The notes beneath the pieces are model-generated. The model did no database searches. It saw nothing but the letters and a program-made list of their open reading frames with translations, and was not told where the DNA came from. A stretch of 64,000 nucleotides of DNA from Prostheceraeus crozeri (Eukaryota; Platyhelminthes; Polycladida; Euryleptidae): contig CAJQUW010011032.1 in the NCBI GenBank assembly GCA_907163375.1, positions 186,001 through 250,000 on the forward strand. Reading direction: 5' to 3'. The position numbers were made by a program, and so were the translations under genes. Position 1 is the stretch's first letter. Each line of letters starts with the position of its first letter. Shown one piece after another: positions 28,217 to 40,763 of this stretch.

Positions 28217-28345
28217 ATGGTGCAGTGTTATGTTTCTGAGTGCAATAATAAGTGACAATAAGGTCAATACCGTGTCCTACTATAGATTTCTATCAGCCAA
28301 GAAAATGCGGACTGTCAAGAATACCCATTGCAGAGTGTCCAATAG
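28217..28345 (+). pseudogene. THAP-type zinc-finger exon remnant
   Basis: It starts MVQCYVSECNNK (C..C spacing) and, after a small frame break, continues 'VSYYRFLSAKKMRT' up to a donor-like AG|GTAATC at 28345/28346. This fits the first exon of a C2CH THAP domain, found in P-element-type transposases and host regulators. The frame break and lack of partner exons mark it as dead. Confidence 0.4.
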
Positions 28346-28346
28346 G

Positions 28347-29186
28347 TAATCGATGATTTTTGTTTGACCTTTATTTCATAAGCTTTTAGACTGAGAAGTT
28401 GAAGTCCTGTGAGAAGTTGCGTCATATCTTGAATATTTTATGTATCAAGACTTGTGACATCTTTTATGATACTTTAATCTCTTATATCTTGTAGTGGCTC
28501 AAATTGATTTAAAGATTCAATAATTTAGCCTATCATTTAGTTAGATAAGAACCGATTACACAACATGATTCATTTACTATAAATATGGGGGCCACAATTA
28601 TGGCTTAAATGTACCTATTTATAAAAGCGAGCACATTTTCAGATAAGCTTGTTTGATATAAAATATAGCGTCCATTCAGTGTCTCCGAATCAACCGCAAG
28701 GCACGTCTTCACGTCCATAGATCGTCTCTCGAATCTTTCAATAGCACATAGATGAAATATGTACAAAAAACAACACCCCTGTCTTTTCATAAAACTGCAG
28801 CGATATTGGTGGTTTTTTGAAAGATCTGAATCCTGCCATCGCCATGACGTAGTTCATAAATATACGACTTATAGGAACACCTTACAGTAAGCCTTTTGAT
28901 GTCTTTGCAAATGGTATATGTGGGGATTTATTGGCAATGGCTATGAGTAAAATGTTGGAGTAATGCAAATTCTGCTTAATGTTTCACTTTATATCCACAA
29001 ATTTCAAATGACTTTTGTGGATACATCATATCCCTCACACAGGCTGTGAAGCCGAAATATCGAAATTAAATTGCAAAAATTGCAGTTTCTGGCTTTTTAA
29101 TCATTTTAATCATTCTTCTCTTAACTTCGACATTTTGATTGATAGATAATACGTGTTATATACCTCAGTCACTCATTTCTGCCTTG
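28347..29186. other. ABCC1 intron sequence
   Basis: Nothing recognised up to the hAT target duplication. Confidence 0.5.
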
Positions 29187-29832
29187 TGTGACAGCAGGGG
29201 CGCGGGAACGATTTTTTGGTTGGTATGGCAGATTTTTCAAATAAAATGATGGACCTTTTCGTATCAAAAACGCGAAATATGCAGAAAAAGGAAATTTTAA
29301 TACTAAAAATGGTGGGTTGTGTTGTATCAAGGAAAGTATCTAGGGTCAACAAAATAAACAAATCATACATGCAGTAGGACTAACAAGGTTTCAAGAGCTA
29401 CCGGCATCTTAACAAATTCCAACATAAGGTGTAGAGAAGATATATCTTCATTTAATGCTAAAATCGGCTCTTCTGCGGTTCCCCCCACATTTCCATTGTT
29501 AATTGTTTTCTATTGCTATTGTTAAGAAGTGTGGACCTCTACTTAAAATTCAACTGAGGCCATAACCTCCGTAAGTGCAAAGGCCACAGAACTCGTAATT
29601 GACAGTTGAGGCCACAACCACTCCGCAAATGTCGATGAAATAAGTCAGCTCCTCTGCTCTTTTTTGAGAAATGTGAGGGGGAAACTGCAGAAGAGCCCTA
29701 AAATCTTACAAATTTTAACAAAACTTACAAAAATCAAAAAACAATATCAAATACGATTTGAATAATGAATGATAATTATATCTAAAAACTCGAGAACGTA
29801 AGAGAAAATCTAAATTCATGGCAAGTTGCTTA

Positions 29833-32123
29833 TTAAAATTTACCGAAGACAGACCTCCGTTCGGCAGTTCGACTGATAAACTCATTCATGAGTTTTTCTC
29901 TGTCAACTCTCAACAATATATCCGAATTAGCGGTCAATAAGGCTAAATGAGTCAATCTTTGCTGACTGATGGATGTTCGCAGCCAGACTTTCAACCTATG
30001 CAAAATAGAAAATGCTCTTTCGGATGACGAATTAGAACATGGCTGACTTAGACAAAGGGAAAGAACTTTTTTCACATCAGGAAATAAAGAAACTTGCAAG
30101 AAATCGTTCCAATCAATAGCATTGGAAATAGTTAGAAGATTATCATATCGCACACGTTCATCCTTTAAATCCAGAAAGCTTTTCAACTGATTCATTTGAA
30201 TAACTAATTCCTCAAAGCGAAAATATGAAGGCAGCACTTTTGCGAGGTCAGCTGAATCAATTGAAGCTGGATTCCTGGCAGCGTCTATGAGGAGAGTTTC
30301 CCGTGCCGTTGCTGTTTCAATATCTTGCCGATGAAAACGTTCATCCATTTTCTGCATCATCACATCGAGGCCCAAAATGAATGCAGCTGATAAATCAGTC
30401 TCAGGATTGCGAGTTTCGTCATTTGTTGCTTTGAAGTCAGGCCGTAACTTTCCAGGAGTTCGAGTTGCCCGTTTTGATGGAAGCGGTTTCAGTAAAGTCT
30501 CTGCTTTTTCTACGGCATGAGAAACCATAACCGGAATTTCATTTCTAATTCGGTTCAAGGTACTCTTGAGTAGCTTTATAATGGTAAGAGCCTGTGACGT
30601 TGTCAATTCACTTGCCTGCAATTGTTTGGCAGCACGGTCACAATGTATGAAGATTTCTGCAGAAACAGCCAATCCAATGTATGTTTTCGATTTCCCAATT
30701 TTTTTCTCCAAACTGTTGATTGTCGCTTGCGCTTGTGATTTATTTTCGGTCGACAGATGAATCAATGTTTTTCTCACCTCATCAAAATTTTGGAGGAGGC
30801 ATTTGATAGCCGATCCTCGGATCGTCCAACGAGTCGGACACAGCTTTTGCAGCTCCAGGAAATCCTTTTCGTCAGGGAACATCGACTCAAACAGTTGACG
30901 GCGATTTGAAGATTCGCGTATGACATTGCCGCAATTTTTCACAAAATCGAAAGTCTCATTTATGATACCCACTGTTCCTGCAAGTTCCTGTAAACAAAGA
31001 TCGAGGCTATGATTGAAACAGGGAACATATAAACATTGTGGGTTAAGGTCTTTCAAGTGTTTTTGAACTCCGTTGTGAATACCTGACTTGTTGGCAGCTG
31101 TGTCGAAAGAAACTCCAGCCAATTTTTCAGAGGGAATATCCAGCCTTCGTAAAACGTCTTCAATTATTTTTGAAAGTATCTCTCCGGTGGTCCTTGGTGC
31201 ATTATAAAATCCCATGAATCGACAGTCCACTTTCATATGACTATTTGTAAATCGAAGACAGGTTGCGAACTGCTCTTTTCCTGATAAATTTGTTGTCCCA
31301 TCAGCAACGAGACCGACGTATGGGCTGCTGTTTACTTCCTTTAGAATTTCGCGTTGAACTTCATGTGCAAGTATTTGAATTATTTCGTTTTGTATGGTGT
31401 CAGAAAGGTAGTTGTTTCGACTTTGAAACCAAATCTGATCAAATCCTTTTTCTTACGCGCCATTTCAAATACAAGGTTATGAAATGCACCACTGTCATGA
31501 TCGTGCCCACGAAAGGGAAATCCTTGTAGTGCGAGATAGATTATAGATGAAAAAATAGTTTCGAGACCCTCTCTATGAAGCATCTGATCGCAAAGAGGAC
31601 GTTCAGAAAATAGTACTTCGATTCCGTTATTGTTCATATCTAACAGTTTCTGTGCTGCTTTTGAATGAAACTCACTCCTTTCGTGTCCGCGAAAAATTTG
31701 TGGTCCATTTTTCCAATTTCGAAATCCTCTTTCAGTGAAAGTTGATTCTGATTTCCCTTCGTTAGTTGGCATGAGTTTCTTTTCAATGGCAGATATGCAG
31801 AAGAAACAAAATACAGCATCATCACATTTGTCATAATGGAGCCATCTCCATGTAATAAACCATAGATGGTGACACGATCTTCCATTTGATTTCGGAAATT
31901 GGAATTCAATTTGCTGGCACGGTTCTTGTAGAGTAAACTTAGTACGGACATGTTGATAATCTGGTTCTTGAACTACCGCTACTTGATTCTGTTGTGATGA
32001 TGATGTCGAAGGCGAATGATCAATTTCCGAATAACTGCTACCCGTTTCCGAGTTTTTATTACTTGTTCCGAAAGACAGAGTGGTTTGTCGCAACGTTTTA
32101 GGTATCTTTTTCGGCGGAGACAT
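29833..32123 (-). pseudogene. hAT transposase (ZMYM1-like), one frameshift
   Basis: It starts at the ATG ending at 32123 (MSPPKKIPKTLRQTTLSF). A TTF/BED-like zinc-binding region (HYDKCDDAVFCFFC, then the FTERGFRNWKNG and RGHERSEFHSKAA segments) precedes the catalytic domain. A single-base break near 31440 shifts the frame; from there it is open to 29833. Catalytic segments are LVADGTTNLSG (first Asp), SFDTAANKSG (second Asp region) and the C-terminal hAT dimerisation block SSSERAFSILHRLKVWLR (Glu). The domain order is that of the ZMYM1-like hAT lineage of invertebrates and vertebrates. It would cut and paste the surrounding element; the one frameshift probably silences it. Confidence 0.92.
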
Positions 32124-32342
32124 CTGAAAATCAAAGAAATTTTCAGTGTGACATTTAAAGTAAATGTCGCACAAGATAAATGCGATACCCAGAAAGCATT
32201 AGAGTTACATACATATAATTACTGAATAACTGAAAATTATTGCAAAATTCACTACATTCAGAAAATGATAAAATACAGTTAAGAAATTAATATCAATGTT
32301 CTTTTTGTAAAAAATATTATACTCATCAGCGCATATTGTTGA

Positions 32343-33617
32343 CAGTGGCGTAACGGCTATGCGCTCGGCCTCGGCGGAGCGCAGGGCCCCGGCGGGTCGA
32401 GGCCCGTCTGCCTTGAATAATTTATTTTTTATGTAATGGACGTATTTTTTGCGGTATGCGGTTCTTCCTTTGTTAACTGTTTGAAGGGCACCTTCGACTG
32501 ATCAATACCTAGGCCCTATATTTTTGCCTATAATATCATTTCATGCAAAGATGATGACCGGTTGAAATCTGGTGGGGCCCCTTCGACTGAGCATTACAAT
32601 ATTTTACTAACTTTACTTCATATGATAGCTACTTGAAATCTGGTGGGGGCCCCTTCGACTGATCATTACACGACAATTTTGCCCATAATAAATTGTTTCA
32701 TATGATTACTTCATCACATGTTCTGTCCCGAAACAACAGGGTTAGCAAGGCAACGTCTTCGTCATCCGAATTGATGACAACCTGACAAATTTAGTGTTCG
32801 ACCTTGTCAAAGAAAGGATCCACTTCATATTATTAGTGGACAATGCATCAAACAATTTAACAGAGAATTCATGATTGATTCGTTCATGATTGTTATTATT
32901 TTTCTACTTAAGTATCCCATTTTAGCCGCCCTTCTCCTATCTCTTGTTCAGTTCTGTATACACATATTCTTGTCATTGTTCTGTATTCTTGGTTGTTCCC
33001 CTATAATCATTTATACACGTGATCGAATCAATTAAATGTAGGCCCTACAGTACTCAATTATAATATAGATGTAAAATGAAGATGTAAAATGATTAATATT
33101 TTTTTCCCACTTAAGTATCTCGTTTTACGAGATAGTCGCCCTTTACCATCTCGTGTTGACTTCTGTAGGCCTATAAGCTTACACATATCCTTGTTTTGTT
33201 TCCTTATAACCAGTCAATCAATGAACGAAATCAAAGTACTTAAATGTTTTGATGAAATCAATTTCTTGTGACTGAAGGTTTACAGCAGCCCATTGTTTCA
33301 GTATAATTAAACACTATCAACCGGAATGCACGATGGCCATTCGATTAGTAGGTAAATCATGTTCAAAATAAATTTGTACCTATTTGTGCAACTTGTTACA
33401 GCAAAAATGTGATTATCTAGTAATTAGCATAAATATTAATGGGAATATAATGTTTAACTAAAGAAACATTTTCATACTACCGGGTCCAAGTAGCGCCACA
33501 AATACATGTATTTTATCAAAAGCTGAAATCGATTTCAAATACATTCATTGATCTAAAAATATGAGGGGCCCGGCCATTAAATGGCCGAGGGCCCCCCGCT
33601 GAGGCGTTACGCCACTG
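32343..33617. mobile_element. Nested non-autonomous hAT-type element with its own 8-bp TSD
   Basis: The ends are CAGTGGCGTAACG and CGTTACGCCACTG. The target duplication ATTGTTGA is at 32335-32342 and 33618-33625. The element is 1275 bp and non-coding. GC-rich ends (GGGCCCCGG and GGGGCCCGG blocks) surround AT-rich sequence with 'GGTGGGGGCCCCTTCGACTG' repeats at ~32570 and 32642. It inserted into the larger hAT after that element arrived. Confidence 0.93.
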
Positions 33618-33625
33618 ATTGTTGA

Positions 33626-35560
33626 ATCCTCGAGTAGCTTTATTGAAAATCCTTTGTCTTGAGTTTGATTCTTGGAAGATTAGGGGTGACTGACGGATTG
33701 ATTTGACGGAAATCAACTGCAGTTGAGTCAAATCGAAGATTTAATTGATAAAAAACGAAACGAAACCATCATTCAGTTGGGAAGGTGAAGAATGAAATTA
33801 AATATGCTGATTGAGTTTTGCAATTAAAGATGACTCGACTGCTGAATATCTACATACATTGATGTCAAAAGCGTTTCTAAATTTCTCGTTAAAGCATAAT
33901 GTCTTGAACGGAAATTATGAAACAATACATAACGATTATTGTTCTGTTAATGCTAAATAGTTGTACTATTGATGATTATTATGTTTCACTTATTCTTTGA
34001 CTCACTGCGTCCATTTCACTATGATTGCAGTAGTTTTTCGTTAACATCCTGAGGAAAGCCAATTAGTGAACCATTTGTGAACTCTTCAGTCGTTAATTGT
34101 CCGTTTTCATAAGTTATTTATGGTACACAATTCGCCACGATATAATTTCTTTAAAATATCCGTCAAGGATGAAAAGCATTACATTTGTAATCGGGTTTTG
34201 ATTGTGATATGAAATGAAAAATTGGGCATAGGTTTGGGCTGCCCGTCAGGGAGACCATTTCCCTGGGATTCACCTCCAACATGAGGTAGGCCAATTCAGT
34301 TAGGCTGAAATGTTCAAATAAATGAAATTCATAGTCTTATGAATTATTGAGACTTATATGCATAAAAGATTGCAGTATACAATAGTGTAATAGGTAGTTA
34401 GACACTCGCAACTGTGTATATTGTAGAACTAATTCAATAAGAAAGATAAATTTAAGGAAAAGAGGACATCAGAAGTAGCAATAAGGCCTATGATAGTCAT
34501 ATGAAAGTCTTGTAATTTTTAAAGAAGACATATCAATGTATAGTTCATTGTGTAATGAGTCCTCAATTGACTAAATCATGGCACTTAAAAAGAAGAAATA
34601 TAAGACAATGAGAAAAATAAAATAATTCGAAAATTCTTACATTCAATAGCCTACATATATACACCGATTACTATATGAATTTGTTCATGCAATGAATTAT
34701 ACGATGTCGTCCTGCGATACGTCCGTTATGAAAGGTAAAACATCATTATCAAGTCCGTGGTCATAACGTACAATTATCGGCCGCTATGAAGATACATAAT
34801 GTAGGTTGAGAGTATGAGTAGGCCTATACATGTAGTAGTTAACTGATCCTACCTATAATTTACATGAAAAAGCTAGTAGTCTTTTAGTAATGTAAGCTAA
34901 TTCAGCTGTAAATGAAGTTATCTTAATATGGCGTAATTCGAACTTCAAACAAATTATATAATGATGAATCGATTAGCCTAAGACAGAGGTAAGCAAAAAT
35001 GGCAAGAATCTACGAAGCGACGTAAAGCAAGGTCACGAAATCACAAATGATTCACTGAAGTGGACGCTAACACTTGAGAGGCTAATGTGACTACTCTATC
35101 GGTTAAGGACGTAACACACGGTGTAACATTCATTCGCCTCTCCTCTGTATCATGATTCGACGATTTAGTTCAAGCTCATGACAAGATGAAGTGGGTCACG
35201 ATGAAGAGAACAATAAGAAAGAAAATAAACGGGATAGCCGAACTCGTAGACTGTGGGTCGTAGGTGTGACGTCAGTAGCAGTTGTCGAGTAGACAATCGT
35301 ATTCAATTGACAAGCAGTTCGTAGGCTGAAGGGCTGAAGAGTGAGATTGAATTTCCAATGGCTAAGGTTAACGTCATTAAATTTGTGGTTAAGTCTACAA
35401 TGAAATATTTCTAAGTTTTTATTGCTAGGACCATAGAAAGGTGGCGAGGCAAAGAACAGAGTCTCTGGCAAAGAAGAACTCATATTACTTACTCTAGGAC
35501 ATATTCGCCATACTACTTGCAAAACATTGGTATGGCAATTGCCATACTTGCCATAGCGGC
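33626..35560. other. Non-coding 5' part of the large hAT element
   Basis: It lies upstream of the transposase and probably holds its promoter and leader. No frame with a recognisable domain is present. Confidence 0.45.
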
Positions 35561-35581
35561 TCCCGCGCCCCTGTGTGACAG

Positions 35582-35917
35582 TTCGGAATCGTTCGTAATC
35601 GAGGAAGGTCAATTAAACTTTCCTGTCAACGAAGACAGTGCCAGCGTAAGCTCTGCATGCATGTTGAACCATTCTCCCTCTCATTGGAGAGTTGTCCGCG
35701 ATGACGTCATCACGAAGCTTTGATGCTCTCCTGAGCTTCAACGATGATGAATAAGATGAAAATATGATGAATTACTATTACAGCTAAAAAACAAGCACTT
35801 TCCCCAGAAATAATATCCCCTTTGAAAAGTAAAATTGCGCACAAAAGAGACTAAAAACAGTATGTACCAGCGGACATTTTGTTCGTACATTGTATGAATA
35901 CGAACTTTACCTTACAG
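35582..35917. other. ABCC1 intron end
   Basis: It leads to a pyrimidine-containing acceptor 'TTTACCTTACAG' at 35917. Confidence 0.6.
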
Positions 35918-36235
35918 ATCAGTCTGGCTCGTGCTTGTTATGCCGAGAAAGATGTGTACCTATTGGACGATCCTCTGTCTGCGGTGGATGCTCACGTTGG
36001 GCGACATATTTTTGAAAATGTTTTAGGGCCACAAGGCATGTTACATGGTCGAACACGCATTCTGGTAACTCATTCGGTGACTTTCCTCCCAAAATGTGAT
36101 ACCATATTAACATTAGGTCAAGATGGAAATGTTCAAGAGATGGGAAGTTATCAAGAATTAATGAACCATGCGGGACCTTTTGCAACTTTTATTGCTACAC
36201 ATCTGGCTCAGGCAAAATCTGATGGCGAGGAATCA
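35918..36235 (+). CDS. ABCC1/MRP-like transporter, exon with NBD1 Walker B and H-loop
   Basis: The acceptor CAG ends at 35917 and the donor GTAAGT starts at 36236. It encodes SLARACYAEKDVYLLDDPLS (Walker B VYLLDDP), AVDAHVGRHIFENVLGP, then ILVTHSVTFLP with the H-loop histidine and EMGSYQELMNHAGPFA. The 106 codons continue directly from the signature motif of the exon at 18865. The wording is that of MRP1-type NBD1, and the downstream linker starts at once. The frame is intact, so the host gene looks functional despite its transposon-filled introns. Confidence 0.95.
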
Positions 36236-38861
36236 GTAAGTTGACCAAACTACTCTTTTTGTCTTATACTGAATTGTTATTTGATAGCAAATGATTCCGT
36301 GGTGTAAATGGTTTCATATACAAGTCCAACACAGCTCGTTAAGGTGGATTGTGGCTTTTTCCAGAAGATCCAATACTTAAAATTGACTGTGGCTTTCGCA
36401 AGAGCACTGCATTAACACTATCTCTTGAGAAGACCGGATGACGGTTTTCTCAGCAGCTTTGACTGATGTTTTTTGCTTTTTTATTTAAAGCAAAGATGCT
36501 GCACTCGGATAATGAATATTTACTTGAATAAATGGCTGCAAGTGCAGTAGCCAATAAACGGTTTCTGTTTATCTAAAGACATGGTTCTGTTCACGCATAT
36601 ACTACCATTGTCGAAAAGTATAGGTCCATAGCAACTTATTATTTTGTGAAATACTGAATGTAATTGAAATACGATACCAACAATTCCAGGCAGACAAATT
36701 AAGTGTGTATATAATGATTCCTTTAAATGCACGTATTCCACATGTGCTGAAAGTAATCAATAGTTCTGCGACTTCATTTTACTTCATTTACCGGCACTAA
36801 TGTGTTTGCACCACTGTTTGGTGTGGGGTTGGCTAAACTACACGTGAGTTCATCTCTCGGTTGTTATCCATGTCGTTTTCTTTATCGGCGTTGCCTCTTT
36901 TGTTACCTGTAGTATGGTATCTTGGACTTGGCTAACTTTGAGTATTTTTTTATTCTGTGTTAACTGCTTTTGTTTATTCACTTAGCAATTGTAATGCGTT
37001 TTTATGATTTTTGTGCACTGTCTTTGTGAGTTATTTGTAATTACATGCCTCTCCTAGTGAGAAAATAAAGCTTTACTTAGATAGTACAAACAATAAAATG
37101 ATCTCATTATCAGTTCATTTTAAGATATCTGAATTTCAATGTGTAATATCTCTCCTTTTATTTATCATGTGCGAATTTTGTATTGCATTTTTCTAAAGAG
37201 GCGGCAGAACACAATAGACCAATGAAACCGGATACGTAGGAACGTATATGTTTCGTATTATCATTTTACTGATTTTATTTGAAGACGCCTGCAAATATAA
37301 TGTGCTATCATGCAAATATTCAAACATTCGTCCTATTTCTCAGCAAATGCTAAAATAACAATTGTCCAATTAAAAGTTGCACCACGAGCGCGAAGCGCGA
37401 GTTTAATCGAGAGTGGTGTAACCGAACTGTCACCACAGTTTTCTGCCAAACTGACATTGCGTCCTCGTTGTATGACTTGTATATCGGACCGTGTGACCGA
37501 CATAGATATCGGACCGTGTGACCAATGATTTCTGAAACCGCTTCCAAATTCGACAGGCAGAATTTCAATGTCTAATTGGTTTGTCGGTTTTGTCATGGAC
37601 TCATAGCGCTCAATTTCTACCCAAGATTGCTGCATTTAGGCAGAATTCCATGAAGTAGGAAGCATTCTTGGTCAACTTTCCCGAATATTCTCTATCTCTC
37701 TGCTGTGTTTTCAATTCTTTTTGTAGCTAACTTCATGATAAACTTTCAGTTGCTACCGCTATGATGGAGAAAATGGACTTCTATGACATAAAATCATCAA
37801 CTAGAGCACGCCTGTAAATGTTTTCTCTTTAGACATCGAAATCCAAGAACTTTTCTGCTTAGACATCAGCAGTTCAGACGGATCTTCTAATCTTTGAAAT
37901 GTTCATCTTACCGTTGTGTTTCAGAGATTTTGAAATTTATTCATTTTTGGATCTAATTATTGAACGGTTAAAGTAGAGTTTCTGCAGCTACATAGAAATG
38001 GGGTCAATGTGCTTCATCACACTTTGCAAAGAAGTCTCATTTGTCATACTTGGCATTCTCACAACTGTGGGTGCAAGTGAAGTAGAACACGCTGGGCTGT
38101 GACTTCTTACACCGTTACTGTGCGACAGGTGGACGCTACTGTTCGACAGTATACGATTGCATACATGTATCTGCAATATTAGTTATTGGTGGTATATTGT
38201 GTGTGATGATGTGCACAAACTGCATGATTTCACTTAAATTTGTATGAAAAACTAGCCGATGCATGAATTCACTTGTTTTTGTGTGATATTGTTTATATTT
38301 ACGTACAAAGAATGATTCCTAAGACATTATGTGATATGTTGCTGACAATCAATATTCTTGTTGACGCCTTTGGTAATTAATGATGTTGATCAGCATGTTA
38401 GAAACACGCAATGAAGCAAAACGTTAAATTTAGCTAATGCAAGGAACTTTTTAACTTCAACATTATTTGAACCAAAGAAATATTGGAAGTTAAAGAATAT
38501 TCAAAAAATGTCTGACAATTAATTCGATCGACAACTTCAAAATGATGTCGATTCACTACCATAATCGTTTAGTGTTCTGTATTGCCTAGAGTGCCTTCAA
38601 CAGAATATTTGTATTGATATTTCCAATCTCAAGAAAAAAGAATTCATATCTTTTCGGAATTTTCTCCTTTGGCAAATAGGATGAAATGAGTGCGAGTATT
38701 AAACTTTTAAATTTTTGGATTTGAGATATTTCCATTGGACTTCGCTCTTGTTATTGTATTGATGTTGAATGAATGATCCTACCACATTATCTAGTGTTGA
38801 GAAATGTGTGTTATGTAGATGCAGATGCCTTTTTTCATTCTGTTTAATGCTTAAATTGTAG
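36236..38861. other. ABCC1 intron
   Basis: 2.6 kb without recognised genes. Around 37380-37520 'CGGACCGTGTGACCGACATA' and 'CGGACCGTGTGACCAATG' form a short direct repeat. Small frames here carry no domain. Confidence 0.55.
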
Positions 38862-39029
38862 AATGCAGACAAAGAGGATATCAGTGAAAAGGAATTAATA
38901 TTGGATGAGCTGGAAGAAACTTTCACAAAGGACCATAATTGCGGAGAGATGTCAAAAGAAATCATGCGTTTTTTAAGCGCTAGTAGAAAATCATTGAACG
39001 CATCTAAAGCAAGCTTACACGATATCAAG
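38862..39029 (+). CDS. ABCC1/MRP-like transporter, linker exon
   Basis: A phase-0 exon of 56 codons between the acceptor TTGTAG (38861) and the donor GTACAC (39030). It encodes NADKEDISEKELILDELEET and continues with SKEIMRFLSASRKSLNASKA. It is the charged, Ser-rich linker between NBD1 and the second membrane domain. In MRP1-type proteins this linker carries phosphorylation sites and is poorly conserved, so the call rests on clean splice sites, open phase and position. Confidence 0.8.
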
Positions 39030-39944
39030 GTACACAACTTCATGACCCAGTTCACATCAAGATTTAACTTCAGGATTTTCATATTAATTGACCGTGTTGA
39101 TGACATAACATAAACTTCCTCTATTTGTAAAATTCATTAATGTAATTAATATATGAATGCGATGAAACGAAAGCAAATCGTGCCGTGCTTATCTTAAACA
39201 GTGCTTACCTCCTGAGAGAAATATTGGGCTCATTTTCTCATTGTTGAGGAAAACTTAAAGAAAGTCATCGTAGAAATTAAAATGAATAAATTAGCTTTGT
39301 TATTAACCATTGAAAATTGCAATTGCAATCTGGGTGGAAGATGCACTCTCTGAGTAGCGGTCGATAAATGTAGGATCCAATCCAAAAATGAAAGAAACCT
39401 GCTAATTTCATTCAAGAAAGTTCTGCTTTGCCTGTACCTGAAGTAAGATTTTGCATGATAAGTTAATCAACTTAATATTTTGTAATTCCAAGAAACATGA
39501 AATGACAGATTATTCCTTACTTTCGACGCATTGTGCTGCAACATATTATGGAAAAAACTTCAAAATGTGTATTCTGCATCATCCTAGCAAAATAGTGCGA
39601 CCTGCGGGTGAACCATTGGTAATTAGGCCTCCAGATAAAGTGAGCAGTATGGAAACTATTAGAGACATCAATCTTTCTATAGATACAAAGATATGCAGTG
39701 CTACCTTCAGAGATACCCTTCAATGCGTGCAATATCGGATAGAAAATATTTTCATGCTAGAAAATGTGCTTCAGTTAGAAGAATGTCATTTGGCATTGAA
39801 GGGCAACTGCAGGAGCCTTATAACGACCAATTAAATAAACAATAAAGCATTTGCTTGTCGTTAGAATCAAACCGCTACCCTTGGTGGCAGATTCCTAGGA
39901 CGGCAACCAATAGACTGCGAAACAGTCAACATGCAAAAATTACC
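39030..39944. other. ABCC1 intron
   Basis: A 127-aa plus-strand frame at 39451-39834 has no recognisable domain, no splice context and unremarkable composition. It is treated as chance. Confidence 0.5.
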
Positions 39945-40610
39945 ATAATATCACAAAATCGTGTTTAGGTAGTTGAAAAAGAAATAGTTAATTAGCCATA
40001 AATAAATAAATTATTACCGCAAAGAAAACCTCTTAATACCAACCCAAATTACGAGTATCTTGATATTAAAAAAGTTATTAATAATTCACAAGACTGGAAT
40101 TGTCTGCTTACCTGACAAAGGTCTGAAGTCCTAATGACTTGATAATTCAAGCGGAATCGTTAATAAACGTTATTATGTAATTGTGACTAGAGGGATAATT
40201 CGAGGCGCTATCCTAAACCTTAATCTAAACATCGTGATGACACTTAAGCCTTTCCCATCTGGACCCTATCAGCGTCACGTAACGTTTATCTATATATAAT
40301 CATAACAAAAGGGAGATTAAACTGAACATGTGAAACATCTGTAGTTGTCTCAAATAACTTAGTTTTAAGTTAGACGCTAAACCCATAGATGAAAATTAAA
40401 TTTATTAAAGCTTACAAATGAATAAAATATGATAAAAATAAAATAAAATCATATGAAAATTAAATTCAAGAAATGAAATGATGAACTCTTAAATGAAATA
40501 AATATTAAAACGAAACGTTAAAAAAGGAGTATAAATGAAAGAAAATATTTTTTTTTCTTGTGACTTTTAAGAATTATAATAGTTTTTTTGGAATGTTTTT
40601 TGAAAGAATT
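39945..40610. repeat. Left pseudo-LTR of the Penelope-like element
   Basis: 666 bp almost identical to 43843-44507 in direct orientation; differences are a handful of substitutions and one base in a T/A run. It starts ATAATATCACAAAATCGTG and ends TTTTTTGAAAGAATT. Direct pseudo-LTRs are the normal insertion format of Penelope-like elements. Confidence 0.95.
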
Positions 40611-40763
40611 TAAGTCCTTAAAAGGACTGATTATCCGTTCCCCGTGGGTATCTGAGGTCATCAGCAGGTAACTCGGACAGGATTCGCGTTTCGGCCCCTC
40701 AACCTGAACGCTCAAACCCATCCGAGCGGGGCCCTGCACATAGAGAGCAGCCTCGACCACACT
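40611..40763. other. 3' untranslated spacer of the Penelope-like element
   Basis: A GC-richer 150 bp between the coding stop and the pseudo-LTR (e.g. 'CCATCCGAGCGGGGCCCTGC'). It could hold the RNA structure used for priming. Confidence 0.4.

Larger units (their letters stand above)
29195..35573 (-). mobile_element. Complete hAT DNA transposon, ~6.4 kb, with perfect 8-bp TSD
   Basis: Left end CAGGGGCGCGGGA (29195) and right end TCCCGCGCCCCTG (to 35573) are inverted repeats. Identical TGTGACAG lies at 29187-29194 and 35574-35581. Inside lie a transposase gene on the minus strand (29833-32123) and a second hAT-type element (32343-33617). The region right of the nested element (33626-35560) has no recognised gene. 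The intact boundaries show that the insertion is not ancient. Confidence 0.95.

Noticed and set aside
38699-39106. 135-aa minus-strand frame
   Set aside because: It is antisense to the spliced ABCC1 linker exon (38862-39029), which has clean splice sites and phase.
39451-39834. 127-aa plus-strand frame in an ABCC1 intron
   Set aside because: No recognisable domain, no splice context and ordinary composition; a chance frame.
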